Source of the DNA: Flavobacteria bacterium BAL38
Lineage (GTDB): Bacteria; Bacteroidota; Bacteroidia; Flavobacteriales; Flavobacteriaceae
Reading direction: 5' to 3'
Assembly (NCBI GenBank): GCA_000169355.1
Contig: AAXX01000001.1
Span: 248,001-312,000 of the forward strand
DNA: 64,000 nucleotides
A program made the translations under genes and the position numbers. Under the pieces are notes generated by a model, which saw only the letters and a list, made by a program, of their open reading frames with translations, was not told the DNA's origin and ran no database searches. Below are positions 62,279-64,000 of the stretch, one piece after another; position 1 is the first letter of the stretch; each line of letters opens with the position of its first letter.

Positions 62279-62692
62279 TTATTTTAAAAACATAAAATAA
62301 GACCAATCAGAAACTTGCTCTTTATTATTTTCTATGACAACTACTCTCCATTTAAAACATTTTGCCATTAATTCTAAATGCATAAGTTGAGAACTCCCTT
62401 TAACCGAAAAATTTTCTTTGTTTAATAAAGAAAATTTTGACTTGAAATCGGAAGCACTTTCACCATTAAAACAATCTAATATTGAAATTACCTCAATTGA
62501 AATTTCTTTACCTCTGATATTAAGAGAGGAAAAATCCCATGAAATTTCTGCATTGTTAATGTAATCAAATTTAGAATCGTTAATTTTTTCAAGCTTAATT
62601 CCTTTTAAAACAGGAGAATTAGGATCTAATTTAGTTTGAGAAAACCCTAATTGAAAAAAAAGAACAAAACCTAAGAGTAGTAATTTTTTCAT
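62279..62692 (-). CDS. Small secreted protein preceding giant gene 2
   Basis: 137 residues with a signal peptide (MKKLLLLGFVLFFQLGFSQ). The mature part has a beta-sandwich look: AEISWDFSSLNIRGKEISIE, SQLMHLELMAKCFKWRVVVI and NKEQVSDWSYFMF, perhaps a fibronectin- or Ig-like fold. Two cysteines. It ends 6 bp before the giant gene start, so cotranscription is expected. A -7 box TAAATTTG lies at 62733-62726. Not similar in sequence to the small protein of the other module. Confidence 0.8.
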   Translation of the reverse strand: MKKLLLLGFVLFFQLGFSQTKLDPNSPVLKGIKLEKINDSKFDYINNAEISWDFSSLNIRGKEISIEVISILDCFNGESASDFKSKFSLLNKENFSVKGSSQLMHLELMAKCFKWRVVVIENNKEQVSDWSYFMFLK

Positions 62693-62849
62693 TTTTATAG
62701 TTTGATAATTTAGTTAACTGAAATACAAATTTAACATTTTTTTAATTTTAATTATTATTTATTTAATAATTAACATTTAAAAATAAATTCTAAAGTTTAT
62801 TATTTATCTTTGTGTCGCTTTTTAAATTGCTATTAAAATAATTGTTAAA

Positions 62850-63521
62850 ATGATACAAAACGAGGATTTTCAGGACGAAATAGGTAACGACCATATTGCA
62901 ACAAGTGCAAAAACACCAATGCGAGATGATGCATTTACTATTTCTGACGAAGAAAAAATTGAATTGATTAAAAAAGATGTTGAACATATTTTAAACACAC
63001 TTGGTTTAGATTTAACCGATGATAGTTTAAAAGGAACACCAAATCGTGTTGCTAAAATGTTTGTTAAAGAAATTTTTGGTGGTCTAAACCCAAATAAAAA
63101 ACCAAGTTCTTCAACATTTGATAATAAATATAAATACGGTGAAATGTTAGTAGAAAAAAACATTGTGGTTTATTCTACTTGCGAACATCATTTACTTCCT
63201 ATTATTGGTAGAGCTCATATTGCCTATATTTCAAATGGTACTGTAGTAGGACTATCTAAAATGAACAGAGTTGTTGATTATTATGCTAAAAGACCTCAAG
63301 TTCAGGAGCGCTTAACTATTCAAGTGGTGCAAGAATTACAAAAAGTTCTAGGAACTGATGACGTTGCTTGTGTAATTGATGCTAAACATTTATGTGTAAA
63401 CTCAAGAGGAATTCGCGACATTGAAAGTAGCACAGTTACAGCAGAATTTGGTGGAAAATTTAAAGAAGATAAAGTTCGCAGAGAATTTTTAGATTATATT
63501 AAATTAGATACGAAGTTTTAA
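62850..63521 (+). CDS. folE: GTP cyclohydrolase I
   Basis: 223 residues. Converts GTP to dihydroneopterin triphosphate, the first step of folate and tetrahydrobiopterin-type synthesis. Conserved motifs: GDDSLKGTPNRVAKM-like DSLKGTPNRVAKMFVKEIF, zinc and active site VYSTCEHHLLPIIGRAHIAY, VVGLSKMNRVVDYYAKRPQV and the second zinc cysteine in DAKHLCVNSRGIRD. The N-terminal 30 residues are variable. A -7 box TATCTTTG lies at 62805-62812. Confidence 0.96.
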   Translation: MIQNEDFQDEIGNDHIATSAKTPMRDDAFTISDEEKIELIKKDVEHILNTLGLDLTDDSLKGTPNRVAKMFVKEIFGGLNPNKKPSSSTFDNKYKYGEMLVEKNIVVYSTCEHHLLPIIGRAHIAYISNGTVVGLSKMNRVVDYYAKRPQVQERLTIQVVQELQKVLGTDDVACVIDAKHLCVNSRGIRDIESSTVTAEFGGKFKEDKVRREFLDYIKLDTKF

Positions 63522-63523
63522 TT

Positions 63524-63555
63524 TGGGTAAAAGGTAATTGGTCATGGGTGATAGG
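63524..63555. repeat. Heptamer array after folE
   Basis: On the minus strand: ACCTATC, ACCCATG, ACCAATT, ACCTTTT and a partial ACCC. It starts two bases after the folE stop. Words resemble the array inside the methyltransferase gene (22037). Confidence 0.7.
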
Positions 63556-63630
63556 TTTTGGCTAAATATTGTTTAGCGGTTACTTAAGGTTAGTAGATTC
63601 CTTGCAATCTCGGAATAACATAATCAGAGA

Positions 63631-63651
63631 ACTTGAAACCTGAAACTCTTA
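63631..63651. repeat. Three-unit heptamer array before cysS
   Basis: ACTTGAA, ACCTGAA, ACTCTTA in a row on the plus strand, just upstream of the structured RNA-like element. Confidence 0.65.
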
Positions 63652-63658
63652 AATAAAT

Positions 63659-63800
63659 TAGCCCTGATAGTAATGAAAAGCCCGGAGCAATTAAAATATA
63701 GTTTTTGTTGTTTTAAAAATGCGACACAAGAAGCACTTTTTAAAACTTAGAAAAACAGATTTTTTTGTGAGGACTTGAAATAAATAGCAGGACCAGCTTC
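63659..63800 (+). ncRNA. Structured RNA element resembling the flavo-1 family, upstream of cysS
   Basis: Begins TAGCCCTGATAGTAATG and ends AAATAGCAGGACCAGCTTC. CCTG (63663-63666) pairs with CAGG (63788-63791). Inside is a long hairpin with a perfect 10-bp stem GTTTTAAAAA / TTTTTAAAAC (63710-63719, 63737-63746) extended by GTTTTT / AAAAAC. Layout and end motifs match the smaller element at 9355-9457. It ends 16 bp before the cysS start codon, so it could act as a leader or be independent. Confidence 0.6.
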
Positions 63801-63815
63801 AAAAAAAATAACAAA

Positions 63816-64000
63816 ATGGAATTATATAAAAATCAAACGTTACATATATACAACACGCTTTCGGGCGAGAAAGAAACCTTTACTCCTATCCATGAGGGAA
63901 ATATTGGCATGTATGTTTGCGGCCCTACGGTTTACAGTAATGTGCACTTAGGAAACGTTCGTACATTTATGTCGTTTGATGTGATTTTCCGTTATTTACA
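63816..64000 (+). CDS. cysS: Cysteinyl-tRNA synthetase, N-terminal fragment (cut by window edge)
   Basis: The first 61 codons are present: [20 protein letters not shown], then [20 protein letters not shown] and [34 protein letters not shown] is the CysRS signature, combining the zinc-binding cysteine with the HIGH-type motif (HLGN). It charges tRNA-Cys. It lies behind the structured RNA-like element. Confidence 0.95.
   Translation, partial: MELYKNQTLHIYNTLSGEKETFTPIHEGNIGMYVCGPTVYSNVHLGNVRTFMSFDVIFRYL

Noticed and set aside
62790-62987. A minus-strand open frame overlapping the start of folE
   Set aside because: It overlaps the promoter and the first codons of a clearly conserved gene and has an improbable Phe/Asn/Cys-rich composition.
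1-64000. tRNA, rRNA genes, prophage or restriction-defence islands
   Set aside because: No tRNA cloverleaf, rRNA sequence, phage structural gene, restriction enzyme or toxin-antitoxin pair was recognised on reading both strands.

Overview
The window looks like a chromosome segment of a member of the Flavobacteriaceae, most likely Flavobacterium or a close relative. The DNA is AT-rich. Many genes are preceded by the Bacteroidota -7 promoter box TAnnTTTG and have very short leaders. There are type IX secretion (T9SS) sorting domains of type A and type B, a bacillithiol gene (bshC), zinc-free forms of ribosomal proteins L28 and L33, and small proteins typical of this family (DUF4295, DUF1573, DUF721).

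Layout. 1-3000: start of an acyl-CoA carboxylase operon (minus strand, cut by the window edge) and a B12-binding radical SAM protein. 3100-9330: bshC, a SUMF1-type exported protein, ndk, DUF721, lipoproteins, a serine hydrolase, a 59-residue membrane protein and ftsY. 9550-16320: a minus-strand housekeeping run of rpmB, rpmG, DUF4295, cinA, an Hpt protein, an FAH-family hydrolase, an exonuclease, DUF2306 and YARHG proteins, and a lipoyl E2 acyltransferase. 16400-25300: glycosyltransferase, CocE-type hydrolase, ABC-F ATPase, methyltransferase, export ATPase, MATE pump and two small conserved proteins. 25300-30400: an accessory stretch with a DUF4143 ATPase gene inserted at the 3' end of meaB (the displaced meaB end is still visible), an AEC transporter and an IS110-family element. 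30380-36100: FAD-linked oxidase, small proteins of unknown function, cytochrome b561, a MITE-like element, a DUF2975/HTH pair and a ribosome hibernation factor. 36460-62700: cell-surface region with three very large T9SS substrates, interrupted by valS, DUF1573, an aspartyl protease and an aminotransferase. The two largest are highly repetitive, share nearly identical C-termini, and each lies directly downstream of a small secreted protein. 62850-64000: folE and the start of cysS.

Genes that work together: the biotin carrier and carboxylase with MeaB (propionyl-CoA to methylmalonyl-CoA metabolism); ftsY and the ribosomal genes (translation and secretion); the giant proteins, probably adhesins exported and attached by T9SS and related to gliding.

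Structure that ordinary gene calls do not explain: (1) many phased arrays of 7-bp words starting AC(T/C), found between genes and also in frame inside several conserved genes; (2) the meaB-tail duplication around the DUF4143 gene, with 23-bp tandem repeats at its promoter; (3) two structured elements resembling the flavo-1 RNA family; (4) a 179-bp nested palindrome; (5) a structured leader of the IS110 element that may encode its bridge RNA; (6) near-identity (about 99 percent by eye) over about 1 kb between the 3' ends of the two giant genes.
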